32,746 bases of DNA. Source: an uncultured SAR116 cluster alpha proteobacterium. Lineage in GTDB: Bacteria > Pseudomonadota > Alphaproteobacteria > Puniceispirillales > Puniceispirillaceae. The notes under the pieces were generated by a model that saw only the letters and a list, made by a program, of their open reading frames with translations, ran no database searches and was not told the DNA's origin. Each line of letters starts with the position of its first letter. Positions within the stretch are counted from its first letter, which is position 1. The DNA lies in assembly GCA_902523435.1 (NCBI GenBank), contig CABYZM010000018.1, forward strand, positions 1-32,746, read 5' to 3'. Shown here piece by piece: positions 1-8,470 of the stretch. The position numbers and the translations under genes were made by a program.

Positions 1-1
1 A

Positions 2-172
2 TTGGTTCAAGTCGGACTAGAAAAGGCATCGGCTGAAATTAGAGCTATCGATGCTTTGCAAAATCTCCACCTCGCTGAATTGAAGTTAAATAGTGTTTTA
101 GTTGGAGGTCAGATGGGGCTAGAAACTAACGCAATCTCAGATGCCCCAGCTAAGAAGGCGAAAGGGCATTAA
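2..172 (+). CDS. C-terminal end of a TolC-family outer-membrane efflux protein (partial)
   Basis: This is an open frame running in from the left edge and ending at TAA 170-172, so only the last 56 residues are visible. The stretch with ALQNLHLAELKLNSVLVG resembles the final helix of TolC/CzcC-type outer-membrane channels, in which an Ala-rich helix ends shortly before a disordered tail. The tail here is short and Lys-rich. It lies 42 bp upstream of a multicopper oxidase and in the same direction, which suits a copper-efflux operon. Only the C-terminus is seen, so the family call is an inference of moderate strength. Confidence 0.5.
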   Translation: MVQVGLEKASAEIRAIDALQNLHLAELKLNSVLVGGQMGLETNAISDAPAKKAKGH

Positions 173-214
173 TCTTGCCTGGCAAGGTAATTTCCATAAA
201 TTTTGGAGGTAAAA

Positions 215-1621
215 ATGAAAACAAGACGTGATTTCATCAAGATGTCAGCTGCAGCTGGAACGGCTTTAGCTGGCACTACAGTGGCTACTTCTTCATTAGC
301 TCGACTGCCCGACCCAGTAATACAAACATCACCGGACACCGCAAGCCCCACAAAAACAGATGAAAATTCAAATTATAATCCGGTGGTCACACTAAATGGA
401 TGGACTTTGCCTTATCGAATGAACGGAGAATTTAAAGAGTTTCATTTGGTGGCAGAACCCGTAGTGCGCGAGCTAGGGCCAGGCATGACAGCTAACTTGT
501 GGGGTTATAATGGCCAGAGCCCGGGCCCGACTATTGAGGTTGTTGAAGGTGACAAAATCCGTATTTATCTAACAAATAAACTACCTGAACATACCAGCAT
601 TCACTGGCATGGCCAGCGCCTACCAAATGGTATGGATGGAGTAGCGGGGCTGAATCAAGCAGCAGTAAATCCGGGAAAAACTTTCGTTTATGAATTCCAA
701 GCCAAACGTCCTGGTACATTTATGTACCATCCTCATGCCGATGAGATGACACAAATGGCGATGGGGATGATGGGATTTTGGGTTACTCACCCACAGAATG
801 ATCATCCATGGATAAGTACCGTTGAGAGAGATTATTGCATCTTGCTGAACGCATTTGATATTGTTCCGGGGGCGGAAACTCCGAACATAATGACCATGCT
901 TGACTTTAATTTGTGGGCTTGGAACAGCAGAATATTTCCAGGAATTGCGCCCCTTGTTGCTAGAAAGAATGACCGGGTGAGGGTAAGAGTTGGCAATCTC
1001 ACGATGACAAACCATCCTATCCATGTGCATGGCATTGAATTTGAAGTAACAGGAACTGATGGAGGTCCAACTAGGCCTGAGAGTCGCTGGAAAGAGGTTA
1101 CGACTGACATCGCCGTAGGGCAGATGCGACAAATAGAGTTTGTTGCTGACGAAGAGGGCGATTGGGCAATGCACTGTCACAAAAGCCATCACTCTATGAA
1201 TGCTATGGGACATGATGTGCCAACAATGATTGGCGTTGATCATAGAGGCATTACGGAAAAAATAAGGAAATTAGTCCCAGATTACATGGTAATGGGCGAG
1301 CGAGGAATGGCCGATATGACGGAAATGACAATGCCACTTCCTGATAATACTTTGCCAATGATGACAGGAGATGGACCATATGGTTCTGTTGAAATGGGAG
1401 GAATGTTCAGCATGCTCAAGGTGCGCTCAGATCTTGCTCCGGATGATTATAGTGACCCAGGTTGGTATAAACATCCAGAAGGTCACCAGGCGTATGAGTA
1501 TAGTGGCGAATTGCCGGAGGTATCTGAAAGATTTACACCAGGCAATTCACTGATGGCTCCAAAATCGGAATTGGCGTCAGCCAATTTCAAGGCAGTTAAG
1601 CCAAATCATCGTAAAAGTTAG
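215..1621 (+). CDS. Tat-exported multicopper oxidase (copper tolerance)
   Basis: A 468-residue multicopper oxidase, probably oxidising Cu(I) or phenolic/metal substrates in the periplasm. ATG 215 is chosen because GGAGGT (205-210) sits just upstream; a TTG at 203 would overlap that site. The N-terminus has RRDFIK followed by an Ala-rich segment, a twin-arginine signal. All four copper motifs are visible: HWHG (about residue 130), HPHAD (about 172), HPIHVHG (about 267) and HCHKSHH with M331 (about 320-331). The last gives the Cys, His+5, Met+10 geometry of a type-1 site with axial Met. A His/Met-rich tail follows HCH. The downstream copD-like gene supports copper resistance. The family is certain and the physiological substrate is not. 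Confidence 0.9.
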   Translation: MKTRRDFIKMSAAAGTALAGTTVATSSLARLPDPVIQTSPDTASPTKTDENSNYNPVVTLNGWTLPYRMNGEFKEFHLVAEPVVRELGPGMTANLWGYNGQSPGPTIEVVEGDKIRIYLTNKLPEHTSIHWHGQRLPNGMDGVAGLNQAAVNPGKTFVYEFQAKRPGTFMYHPHADEMTQMAMGMMGFWVTHPQNDHPWISTVERDYCILLNAFDIVPGAETPNIMTMLDFNLWAWNSRIFPGIAPLVARKNDRVRVRVGNLTMTNHPIHVHGIEFEVTGTDGGPTRPESRWKEVTTDIAVGQMRQIEFVADEEGDWAMHCHKSHHSMNAMGHDVPTMIGVDHRGITEKIRKLVPDYMVMGERGMADMTEMTMPLPDNTLPMMTGDGPYGSVEMGGMFSMLKVRSDLAPDDYSDPGWYKHPEGHQAYEYSGELPEVSERFTPGNSLMAPKSELASANFKAVKPNHRKS

Positions 1622-1653
1622 CATACAAACAAAAATCTACAGCAGTGTGACGC

Positions 1654-2523
1654 ATGGATCTCTGGATTATTCTCACCCCAATCCTAAAAACATTTTTTTA
1701 TATTGTTAGCTTATTGGCTTTGGGAACGGTATTTTTTGTGAGACACTTTCACCAGTTCCAGACAGCAGAAAATGCGGAATTCTGCAAAGGTCTCAGCATT
1801 AAAGCGTGCAAATTCGGTATAGCCATTTCTGCTGGTTTGGTGTTTTCAGCAGCTGGTAATCTTGGTGGAGAAATTTGGAGCTTATTTGATCCGACTATTT
1901 TTAGTATTGCCATCACCTCTAGAGGTGGAAATGCAGCGTGCTTGGCCCTTTTAGGTTTTGCAATCATCTTGATTGGTAAAAGTTATGAGTCGGGCTCACT
2001 TTCCGTGCTTGTTTGGGTCGGCGTCTTATTGTTGTTGGCCTCTTTCATATGGACAGGACATGCCCAAAAAGCCGGTCTTATAGCACAAGGTGTTCTCTCA
2101 TTACATCTAATCGGAATAGCGTTTTGGCTTGGTTCTTTTTTTCCATTACAACGGATGTGTTCTGCACTCGAAACGGAAAGCTTGTATAAAATAGCAAGCC
2201 GATTTGGAACACTTGCTATTTTTTATGTTTGCCTTCTGATTATCTCTGGTTTGGTTTTTGCTTATATTTTAATTGCCGACCTGTCGCTCCTTTTTAGCAC
2301 AGTTTATGGAAATGTTTTTTTGCTAAAAATGACTTTTGTTTCCTCACTTCTTGGACTTGGTGCTTTGAATAAATTTAGACTTGTGCCTTTAATCAAAATG
2401 GATCCATCGATTGGTGCACAGAGGCTGCAGAAGTCTATCCAAATAGAAATGTTTATAGCTCTATTAATTCTGTCGTTTAGCGGTTTTCTCACGACATCGA
2501 CAACCCTGCCGATGGGCGGGTAG
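1654..2523 (+). CDS. copD: CopD-family copper resistance/uptake membrane protein
   Basis: A 289-residue integral membrane protein with about eight hydrophobic helices spread over the whole length and short polar loops. Organisation and position next to a multicopper oxidase match the CopD (PF05425) family, inner-membrane proteins that move copper across or sense it at the membrane. Scattered His residues in helices (for example HFHQF near residue 31 and GHAQKAG near 134) could be copper ligands. The gene starts 32 bp after the oxidase, so co-transcription is likely. No obvious terminator follows. The symbol is given by family resemblance and context; the CopC partner is not in the window. Confidence 0.75.
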   Translation: MDLWIILTPILKTFFYIVSLLALGTVFFVRHFHQFQTAENAEFCKGLSIKACKFGIAISAGLVFSAAGNLGGEIWSLFDPTIFSIAITSRGGNAACLALLGFAIILIGKSYESGSLSVLVWVGVLLLLASFIWTGHAQKAGLIAQGVLSLHLIGIAFWLGSFFPLQRMCSALETESLYKIASRFGTLAIFYVCLLIISGLVFAYILIADLSLLFSTVYGNVFLLKMTFVSSLLGLGALNKFRLVPLIKMDPSIGAQRLQKSIQIEMFIALLILSFSGFLTTSTTLPMGG

Positions 2524-2820
2524 TTACAACACTTGTCCATACATTCGTTGCTTTACTTTGATAGAGGAAACCCCCCATTAAGCAGACACCAGCACTAACG
2601 CTATTAGGGGGTGGGATAAAAGTAGGGGGCACTTCGGGGTGCAGAGCCGTGGAAGGATTTTAAAAAATTGAGGCAAAAAAGTAATATTATCGCGCGGAAA
2701 AGTCTCTGTAAGTCATTGATTTTGCGAATTGACTGTCAAGTCTTTGTCGAGCTGCAAAATCGCTGTCGGGTCTTGTCTAGTTGGCGCGTAAGTATCTGAT
2801 TTTACAGAGACGACGTCAGA
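2524..2820. other. Intergenic stretch without a supported gene
   Basis: About 300 bp between copD and a tRNA fragment. It contains G-runs (around 2607-2640) and a short GCAC/GTGC hairpin, but no open frame with a ribosome site and no T-tract terminator. I looked here for the 5' half of the tRNA whose 3' half follows at 2821 and did not find it; GGGGGTGG near 2608 is the only faint resemblance. It may be the worn end of an integrated element. Confidence 0.3.
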
Positions 2821-2865
2821 CTCATAACTTGAAGGTCGTAGGTTCAAATCCTACCCCCGCAACCA
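2821..2865 (+). other. 3' half of an initiator tRNA (fMet), probable attachment-site remnant
   Basis: The 45 bases run from the anticodon loop CTCATAA through a T-arm with GGTTCAAATCC to an acceptor strand ending CCCCCGCAACCA. This is the characteristic 3' half of bacterial tRNA-fMet. No 5' half (GCGGGGGTGG followed by the AGCAGCCTGG D-arm) precedes it, so it is not a functional tRNA. Isolated tRNA 3' halves are the usual product of tyrosine-recombinase integration at a tRNA gene. Confidence 0.7.
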
Positions 2866-2971
2866 AAAACTCAAAATAATATAAGTTTACAGCTCACCAA
2901 AAATTAGTTCGTGTGTGGGCTTTAAGTGTTGATCAGTTTAGTTGAGTTTATGAAAAGTAGGCAACACAAAG

Positions 2972-3835
2972 TTATTTATTTTCAGAAGCCGATATATAGC
3001 TTAATAGCTCATTTACTACTTCGCTACTTGCGCTAACGGTAGTTTCTTTGGTTGGAAACGTTTCTTTCTTGACATCATCGATAAATCGCTCAAATGCCTT
3101 AATTCGGGTTTCTTGGATTCTTTGTTTTAAAGAGTAGACATCTGCATATTGTTTAGAGTGTCTGGGGAAAGGACCTTTAGAATCTCCCAAAATATCCTCT
3201 GCAAATAAAAACTGTATGTCACCCTTTCCACTCCCAATCGATGAGGTGATGAGGGAGGTTCTAGGCGACAATATTTCCATCACATTATTAGGAATTACTT
3301 CAATTTCGACAGCCCAAGCACCTATGTTTTCAAGAGTTTTCAGTTCCTGATATAGCATTTTGGCCTGATTTATTGTTTTGCCGACTGCTTTAAATCCACC
3401 AGTCCAAGTGCTTTTGCGGGGGACAAGGCCAATGTGGCCCTCTGCAGGAATGCCTGCATGTGCAACGACCTCTATGAAACGGTTTCCCCATGTGCCGCAG
3501 ATTATAGAATCTGCGCCAAGTTCCATTGCGTCGAATGATAATTTCAGAGCGTCATATTCTGATTTAGCAGATTGCATAGGAAGCGCGAAGCTCATAAATG
3601 TTTTAGGCGCAGCAGCCCTCAAGGCTCTCGAAATCTCAGGTCTTTCTGGGTTATGTCTTATATTTAAGGTATCGATACCTGATAGTTCTGCGGCAGCAGC
3701 TTCTTCTTCAGTGAAAGGCAATATTTTGGTTAGTTGGCGCTTACCTTTAAATGATTGGATATCAGCAACTGTAAAATTTCGGGTACTGTATTCACCTGAA
3801 ACAGTCATAATCTTCTTATATTTATGATTTTCCAT
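2972..3835 (-). CDS. PanB-like ketopantoate hydroxymethyltransferase homologue, divergent
   Basis: A 287-residue protein with a PanB-type TIM-barrel signature. The segment GHIGLVPRKSTWTGGFKAVG (about residues 133-152) matches the GHIGLTPQ...GGYKVQGK region of 3-methyl-2-oxobutanoate hydroxymethyltransferase. EVIP (about 178) corresponds to the catalytic-Glu ECVP motif, and SIGSGKG (about 200) to the GIGAG loop. The residues that bind magnesium in true PanB (the VGDS and DLPF aspartates) are not visible: the equivalent places read LNIRHNPE and SFALP. It may therefore act on a different substrate or without that metal site. It stands alone between two tRNA-fMet remnants, with no panC or panD nearby, suggesting acquired DNA. 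The fold is a confident call; the reaction is not. Confidence 0.72.
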   Translation of the reverse strand: MENHKYKKIMTVSGEYSTRNFTVADIQSFKGKRQLTKILPFTEEEAAAAELSGIDTLNIRHNPERPEISRALRAAAPKTFMSFALPMQSAKSEYDALKLSFDAMELGADSIICGTWGNRFIEVVAHAGIPAEGHIGLVPRKSTWTGGFKAVGKTINQAKMLYQELKTLENIGAWAVEIEVIPNNVMEILSPRTSLITSSIGSGKGDIQFLFAEDILGDSKGPFPRHSKQYADVYSLKQRIQETRIKAFERFIDDVKKETFPTKETTVSASSEVVNELLSYISASENK

Positions 3836-3986
3836 TTTTGATTTTTCTCAAGACAAGCCAACTTTAGAGTCTATTTCACCAAAATCTTTTGAGTTTTGCA
3901 AAATATCCACTTTTAGTGAGGCGGAAATGTTGTTTGAGAGGGTAAGTTATAACTGCAAATACTGGATATCTAAGTAGCTTTTAAGG

Positions 3987-4030
3987 CTCTTAACTTCAAT
4001 GTCGTAGTCCAAATCCTACACCCGCAACCA
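3987..4030 (+). other. Second, decayed tRNA-fMet 3' fragment
   Basis: The 44 bases align with the fragment at 2821-2865: both run CTC(A/T)TAACTT, then GTCGTAG, then CAAATCCTAC, and end CCCGCAACCA. There are several substitutions and one deletion. The orientation is the same. The two fragments enclose 1.1 kb that contains only the PanB-like gene, as expected for tandem att sites left by an excised or degraded integrative element. Confidence 0.6.
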
Positions 4031-4194
4031 AACATATAGAATAATGAAAATGAATTAGCCTCTTTTTTGATTTGAAGCGATATTTTTGTTATTAAAATTA
4101 TCGCCCCGTTCATTGAGTGCTCTGTCGACAGTTTAAAGGCCAATGCCTGCTTATTTTGCTATATGCTTAAGCCGCGCCTTTTGGGGATGCTTTT

Positions 4195-5343
4195 TCATGA
4201 CCTAAGGTATGCTGGGCCTAATTCACCAATGGAAGTTGCGACGGAGTCGCGACTATTTGTTGGCAAGCCTTCGCTTGGCACCGGCGTATCATATGCATAG
4301 TTTGGGTCTACTTTCTGGTGTTTCCAAGTCTCCCGCATTTCCCTCCAAGCGCCAAATAGTGTCCTCGGAGCCGGCATGTCATCTGCTGTAGCGGAATGCA
4401 ATGCCTTTAAATTATAACAGGGCACACCGGCAAACATATGGTGCTCAAGATGCCAGTTCATATGCCAATATAGAAACTCAGACAGTGGATCTAGGGTAAT
4501 TGTGCGAACCGATTTACGAAAGTCTGTGTCGTTACTCTTTAACCCGCAATGCATCGGTACCCCAACAATATATCGCCAAAAATTAGCTATAAATGGGGAA
4601 CCTGAAATTAATACCGCTAATATCGGCTGACCAACTGCTAAAGACCCACTTATTACAATTGCATGGAACAATAGTGTAATGCGCGCCCAAACACTGGCTC
4701 GGCGGCGATGCTCATCATATCCACTATACAGCTCCTCCCCCCATGAATTGAAAGGATTATCAAACCTGTTTGCTGCAATTAGAACGAAGTTTTGTAATGT
4801 TGGTAGTATCCCTTTTGACTGGTATCCACCAAAGATATTTAGGGTCAGAAGCTGAAGAAGGTACAGCATCCTAAGGGACGGGGTAGCCGGCATCACTTCT
4901 TCACGGTCACCTTCAGGGTGCAAAGTGAAACGGTGATGATAATTGTGGCTGAACTGGTAGATCTCAAAATTATTCCAGCCGAGAAGTGAAAATATTCTAA
5001 GAAAGCTCTCGTTCAACCATTTGGTTTTGAATACAGTGCGATGGCACAATTCGTGATGTGGTGCAGTGAAAAAGGAACCAACTGTTCCGTGGAAAAAAAG
5101 TGCAACCAAACATCCAACCCACATCTGCTGTGAAAACAAATAGAAGGTAACACCTCCGGTCGCTAACCATAAACTAAGATGACCCAACGACATGAATAAT
5201 CCGCGTGCGTCACTGGGCATCATTAAATCACGTAAAATTTTCTTGTCGATAGGACAGCGATACCAACGAATTTGAAGAGTTTTACTAACCTCGCGCATCG
5301 GAGCCAGTTTCATATCCTTTATTTTACTTGAAAGAGTGTTCAT
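4195..5343 (-). CDS. Membrane fatty-acid desaturase
   Basis: A 382-residue di-iron membrane desaturase (PF00487 type). Three histidine clusters are present in the canonical order: HELCH (residues 97-101), HNYHH (133-137) and HLEHH near residue 285. Hydrophobic helices lie at about 50-90, before the first box, and around 205-250. Length and box spacing fit acyl-lipid or sphingolipid-type desaturases that introduce double bonds into membrane lipids using O2. Carotenoid-modifying relatives share these boxes and cannot be excluded. It is monocistronic, transcribed away from 5344-5819, and lies next to the tRNA-remnant region. Confidence 0.85.
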   Translation of the reverse strand: MNTLSSKIKDMKLAPMREVSKTLQIRWYRCPIDKKILRDLMMPSDARGLFMSLGHLSLWLATGGVTFYLFSQQMWVGCLVALFFHGTVGSFFTAPHHELCHRTVFKTKWLNESFLRIFSLLGWNNFEIYQFSHNYHHRFTLHPEGDREEVMPATPSLRMLYLLQLLTLNIFGGYQSKGILPTLQNFVLIAANRFDNPFNSWGEELYSGYDEHRRRASVWARITLLFHAIVISGSLAVGQPILAVLISGSPFIANFWRYIVGVPMHCGLKSNDTDFRKSVRTITLDPLSEFLYWHMNWHLEHHMFAGVPCYNLKALHSATADDMPAPRTLFGAWREMRETWKHQKVDPNYAYDTPVPSEGLPTNSRDSVATSIGELGPAYLRS

Positions 5344-5819
5344 TTAAGAATGTTTCCCATCATTTTACTATTTTCCTAGACCAACTCATCAAGCGCAGAA
5401 GCATTCGCTGCATGTCGGCTTAGCATCAATCTCTTCGCTATAATTTCTCAATTTATAACACAATAAAAATACGGCTTCGAAAAGAAAAAAAATGATTAAA
5501 TGAAATCAATTGATGATGAATAAACACAATTACAAGCGGCACTGCTAGGAAAGTTTATCACAAATATTCCAATGTCTCGCCTCTAAGGGAAGGAATATGG
5601 AGTAGACGATTCCGTTCATTCAATTCTATGTAGTTTTCTGTTTCCAGTAAGGCGAGGAAATTAGTTGCGCGGGTCTGTGATGGTAAAAATATCATAGATT
5701 CAGCCTTTTAAATTTTTTTTCTCAAGTGAGCTTGCATGAGTCACAAATCCTTAACTTTTTTTGGTAGGGGCCAAAGATTATTTTTGTAGCTAAGTAAAAG
5801 GCTTCATGAGGAAAAAGCT
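5344..5819. other. AT-rich intergenic stretch, no gene seen
   Basis: This 476 bp separates the divergent desaturase and the 61-aa gene at 5820. No convincing frame is present on either strand. A CTCGCCT at 5576-5582 and its complement AGGCGAG at 5650-5656 could form a long-range stem. Otherwise I see only promoter-like A/T-rich sequence. Confidence 0.3.
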
Positions 5820-6005
5820 ATGTCTGAACACCTAGTGCCTGCGCAACACTTTATGAAACAATACAATTACACAGAGCTGGAACTACAATTTATGAGAAAG
5901 AAAAATAAGCGAGCTATTCTGATGTTAGAAGGTTGTTACTTCGTAAATATGAAAGAAGTGGAAGCTAAATTCACCAGCGAAGAAATTTTTCTTTCGTCAA
6001 TATAG
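5820..6005 (+). CDS. Small hypothetical protein (61 aa)
   Basis: ATG 5820 is preceded by GAGG (5808-5811) at suitable spacing, and the frame runs 61 codons. The product is charged, with a basic patch RKKNKR near residues 26-31, then a hydrophobic segment and a C-terminal acidic helix. No signal peptide or membrane helix is seen, and I recognise no family. The size and basic patch would allow a small regulator or excisionase-like protein, but nothing decisive supports that. It is included because of its ribosome site and the absence of any competing frame. Confidence 0.42.
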   Translation: MSEHLVPAQHFMKQYNYTELELQFMRKKNKRAILMLEGCYFVNMKEVEAKFTSEEIFLSSI

Positions 6006-6150
6006 TAATTTATACTCAAGCCTTTTCATGACGAAAATTAGTGAAGTTTAGATTGATGGATAGTTCTCCAGCCTGAATGACCTGACGGCACTTTTCTTGT
6101 AAGTCGTTTGGGGTGTCTGTTTCTCATAGTTTTGGCACTCCCATTTCTTT

Positions 6151-6372
6151 TTACAGGCTGATTATATTTGTTTGCTTTAATATCTCAAGATGTTTCTCAC
6201 ACTTCTCAGAGCCAATTTCAATAATTTCAGACTTCAATGCTCTGAGTTCTTTGTTAATAATTCTTCGTTCTTTTTTTGATTTTTTATGCTTGGTTAGGCC
6301 GCTTTTGCGGTAGTTCCATTTTTTACTGCATTTGGGGGCGGAAACAGGTGTGGAATTAAGTGTGCCGTGCAT
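6151..6372 (-). CDS. Small basic hypothetical protein (73 aa)
   Basis: The ATG at 6370-6372 is preceded (on the minus strand) by AAAAGGACAGTC, a plausible ribosome site, so I prefer it to a TTG further out. The 73-residue product is very rich in Lys and Arg (KHKKSKKERR around residue 31) and then forms a probable amphipathic, coiled-coil-like helix (KELRALKSEIIEIGSEKCEK). No family is recognised. It could bind nucleic acid, or it may not be expressed. It lies convergent to the 61-aa gene at 5820. Confidence 0.35.
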   Translation of the reverse strand: MHGTLNSTPVSAPKCSKKWNYRKSGLTKHKKSKKERRIINKELRALKSEIIEIGSEKCEKHLEILKQTNIISL

Positions 6373-6539
6373 GACTGTCCTTTTATTAGCAAACAATCAC
6401 CAGACTCACATTCTTCTGTGACATTTTTTTTACCAAACTTTTTAGCTGCAATCAGAAACCAATTAAATAAATTGGTAATCAGAATTAAATTAATTCGTAA
6501 AATTTATGGGCTAAATTTTTCTTTTTTAGGGAGTTAAGG

Positions 6540-8021
6540 ATGAAAATTAAGCTCAAATTTGTCACAGCTTTTCTAGTCTTTTGCGCTGTACACACAGCAA
6601 GCGCGCTGGAGATGAAGGAAGTTGGGAATTTCAAAATTGGGGATGGAGAGGGTTACGCTGAGATGTTGAGGTATCACCCTCAATCTAAAAGTCTTATGGT
6701 AACTGCCTCTGAAACTGGAACTATTGAAAGGTTGTCTATTCAGACTGTATCCAACATTTCAAAAATGGAAGCTCTCGACCTATCGGGCGGTGACGTCACA
6801 GCGGTCGCAATCCATGGAAATATGATTGCTGCTTCTATCAAAGCTGACGCAGCTGATGCAGCTGGTATGGTTAAATTGTTTAACTCAAATGGTAAAGAGC
6901 TGGCCATATTTACGACAGGTCCACTTCCTGACAACGTCGCTTTTTCGCCAGATGGCCGCTACCTTCTGACTGCAAATGAGGGCGAGCCATCAGACGATTA
7001 CAGCGTTGACCCTGAGGGTAGTTTCACTCTCATTGATTTGGGCTCTGGGCATGCAAACGCCAAGATCACACAAATAGGTTTGTCTGACTTTGCCGTTCCA
7101 AGGGGCGGGCGAATAGTGAAACCTGGCTCAAGCTTTGCAGCAGACGCGGAACCTGAATATGTCGCTTTCGATTCAACCGGTAGAACCGCCTATGTCACTC
7201 TGCAAGAAAATAATGCTGTAGCGGTAATTGATGTGGTCAAAGCTAAAGTTTTAGCTGTCGTTGGATTGGGAGTCAAAAATGTGTCACGTACCAGTCACGA
7301 TATGTCGAACAAGGATAATGGCATCAATATGAAGCGGTGGCCAGTTCTGATGATGTACCAGCCGGATGCAATCGCCACATATGAGGTAAATGGAGCGACT
7401 TATCTTGTAACAGCAAATGAAGGGGATGCAAAAGACTATGATGGCTTTTCAGAAGAGACGCGGGTCGCAAAATTAAAGCTTGATAAAACCATGTTCCCCA
7501 ATGCTGACACGCTACAAAAGCCGGAACATTTAGGTCGTTTGAAGACTACAACGACAATGGGAGACACTGACGGTGATGGAGACCATGACATAATCTATGC
7601 TTACGGCGGTCGTTCATTCTCGATTTGGGGTGCTGATGGCAGTCTTATTTTTGACAGTGGCAATGCTTTTGAAAATGTTATTGCGAAACGCTCACCGGAA
7701 GTTTTCAATGCAAATGGCGGAAAATCCGAATTTGATGACCGCTCAGATGACAAGGGTCCAGAGCCTGAAGCCCTTGATCTGGGTAAGATTGAAGGTAGAA
7801 CCTATGCTTTTATCGGTATGGAGAGAAACAATGCAATTTTCGCTTATGATATTACCCTCCCGTCGGACCCGCATATGGTTGGTTATATGATGCCAACTGA
7901 TATGCATAATTCTCCAGAAGGACTTGAATTTATATCAGCTAAAGATAGCCCAACGGGAACCCCACTTCTTGCGGTTGCATATGAAATGACCGGAACCATT
8001 GCCGTGTATGAAATAAGATAA
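6540..8021 (+). CDS. Secreted choice-of-anchor-I family beta-propeller protein
   Basis: A 493-residue protein with a Sec signal peptide (hydrophobic core FVTAFLVFCAVHTASA, cleavage near residue 22). The mature part shows the repeating blades of a WD40/YVTN-like propeller. Motifs typical of the choice-of-anchor-I family are PLPDNVAFSPDGRYLLTANEGEPSD, RPDAI-like YQPDAIATYEV with LVTANEGDAKDYDGFSEE, DTDGDGDHDIIYAYGGRSFSIW, and DDRSDDKGPEPEALDLG near the C-terminus. Proteins of this group are exported, often metal-binding, and some are associated with phosphatases. No C-terminal anchor is seen here. ATG 6540 follows GGGAGTTAAGG. Its setting beside phosphonate genes suggests, but does not show, a role in phosphorus scavenging. 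Confidence 0.8.
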   Translation: MKIKLKFVTAFLVFCAVHTASALEMKEVGNFKIGDGEGYAEMLRYHPQSKSLMVTASETGTIERLSIQTVSNISKMEALDLSGGDVTAVAIHGNMIAASIKADAADAAGMVKLFNSNGKELAIFTTGPLPDNVAFSPDGRYLLTANEGEPSDDYSVDPEGSFTLIDLGSGHANAKITQIGLSDFAVPRGGRIVKPGSSFAADAEPEYVAFDSTGRTAYVTLQENNAVAVIDVVKAKVLAVVGLGVKNVSRTSHDMSNKDNGINMKRWPVLMMYQPDAIATYEVNGATYLVTANEGDAKDYDGFSEETRVAKLKLDKTMFPNADTLQKPEHLGRLKTTTTMGDTDGDGDHDIIYAYGGRSFSIWGADGSLIFDSGNAFENVIAKRSPEVFNANGGKSEFDDRSDDKGPEPEALDLGKIEGRTYAFIGMERNNAIFAYDITLPSDPHMVGYMMPTDMHNSPEGLEFISAKDSPTGTPLLAVAYEMTGTIAVYEIR

Positions 8022-8104
8022 GCCTAGTAGCAATTGCCGCTCACTGTAACGCATGTCATTAAAATGTAATTATTAGGCAGTAGCGTAAAAAGCCCTTAAA
8101 GTGT

Positions 8105-8149
8105 GAAGTCTCAGCATCCTCACTTAGGGCGCTGAGACTTCTTCCATTT
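8105..8149 (+). terminator. Hairpin after the propeller gene
   Basis: GAAGTCTCAGC (8105-8115) and GCTGAGACTTC (8131-8141) form a perfect 11-bp stem with a 15-nt loop, followed by TTCCATTTT. The tail is an imperfect T-tract, so it is a likely terminator for 6540-8021. It is also only 27 bp ahead of the next gene and could serve as a leader element. Confidence 0.5.
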
Positions 8150-8168
8150 TAAATTGAGAAACGAAATT

Positions 8169-8384
8169 ATGGCTAAATCACCTTCTGTGAATAAAACTGC
8201 TTCGAAAAAGGTAAAAGCGAAAACCAAAGCAAAGTTTCCGACAGATCAGCAAAAAGAGCAAATTCAAGTCACTCAAAAAAATACATTTGAAGCTAAGTTT
8301 GGAGAAGGTACAGCATTCGACCTTGATTATGGTAAGCTGGTTATTATCGCTTTACTTTTATATGTCGCTTATCAAGTAAGTTAA
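8169..8384 (+). CDS. Small tail-anchored membrane protein (71 aa)
   Basis: ATG 8169 is used; a TTG at 8154 lacks a ribosome site. The N-terminal half is dominated by Lys, Ser and Ala (KKVKAKTKAK around residues 14-23). The C-terminus is a single hydrophobic helix, LVIIALLLYVAYQ, ending two residues before the stop, the layout of a tail-anchored inner-membrane protein with a cytoplasmic basic domain. I recognise no family. It stands alone between the propeller gene and the convergent PHP gene. Confidence 0.55.
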   Translation: MAKSPSVNKTASKKVKAKTKAKFPTDQQKEQIQVTQKNTFEAKFGEGTAFDLDYGKLVIIALLLYVAYQVS

Positions 8385-8470
8385 TATTTGGAAAAGCTCA
8401 GGGTTAATAATGTTCATTTATAAAGGCTAGTTCTCTAACTTTTACGAGCAGGCCTTGAAGAGTTCTAGGT

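Noticed and set aside
620-1243. 207-codon minus-strand frame inside the multicopper oxidase gene
   Set aside because: Antisense shadow; the sense frame carries all four copper motifs.
2600-2865. Complete tRNA or two-piece tmRNA at the tRNA-like fragment
   Set aside because: No 5' acceptor strand or D-arm is present, and no G-rich partner follows the CCA as a permuted tmRNA would require.
6416-6444. Pho box (CTGTGAC, TTTTTAC, CTTTTTA) ahead of the propeller gene
   Set aside because: About 95 bp upstream of the gene, with no -10 at the expected distance; the T-rich sequence makes chance matches easy.
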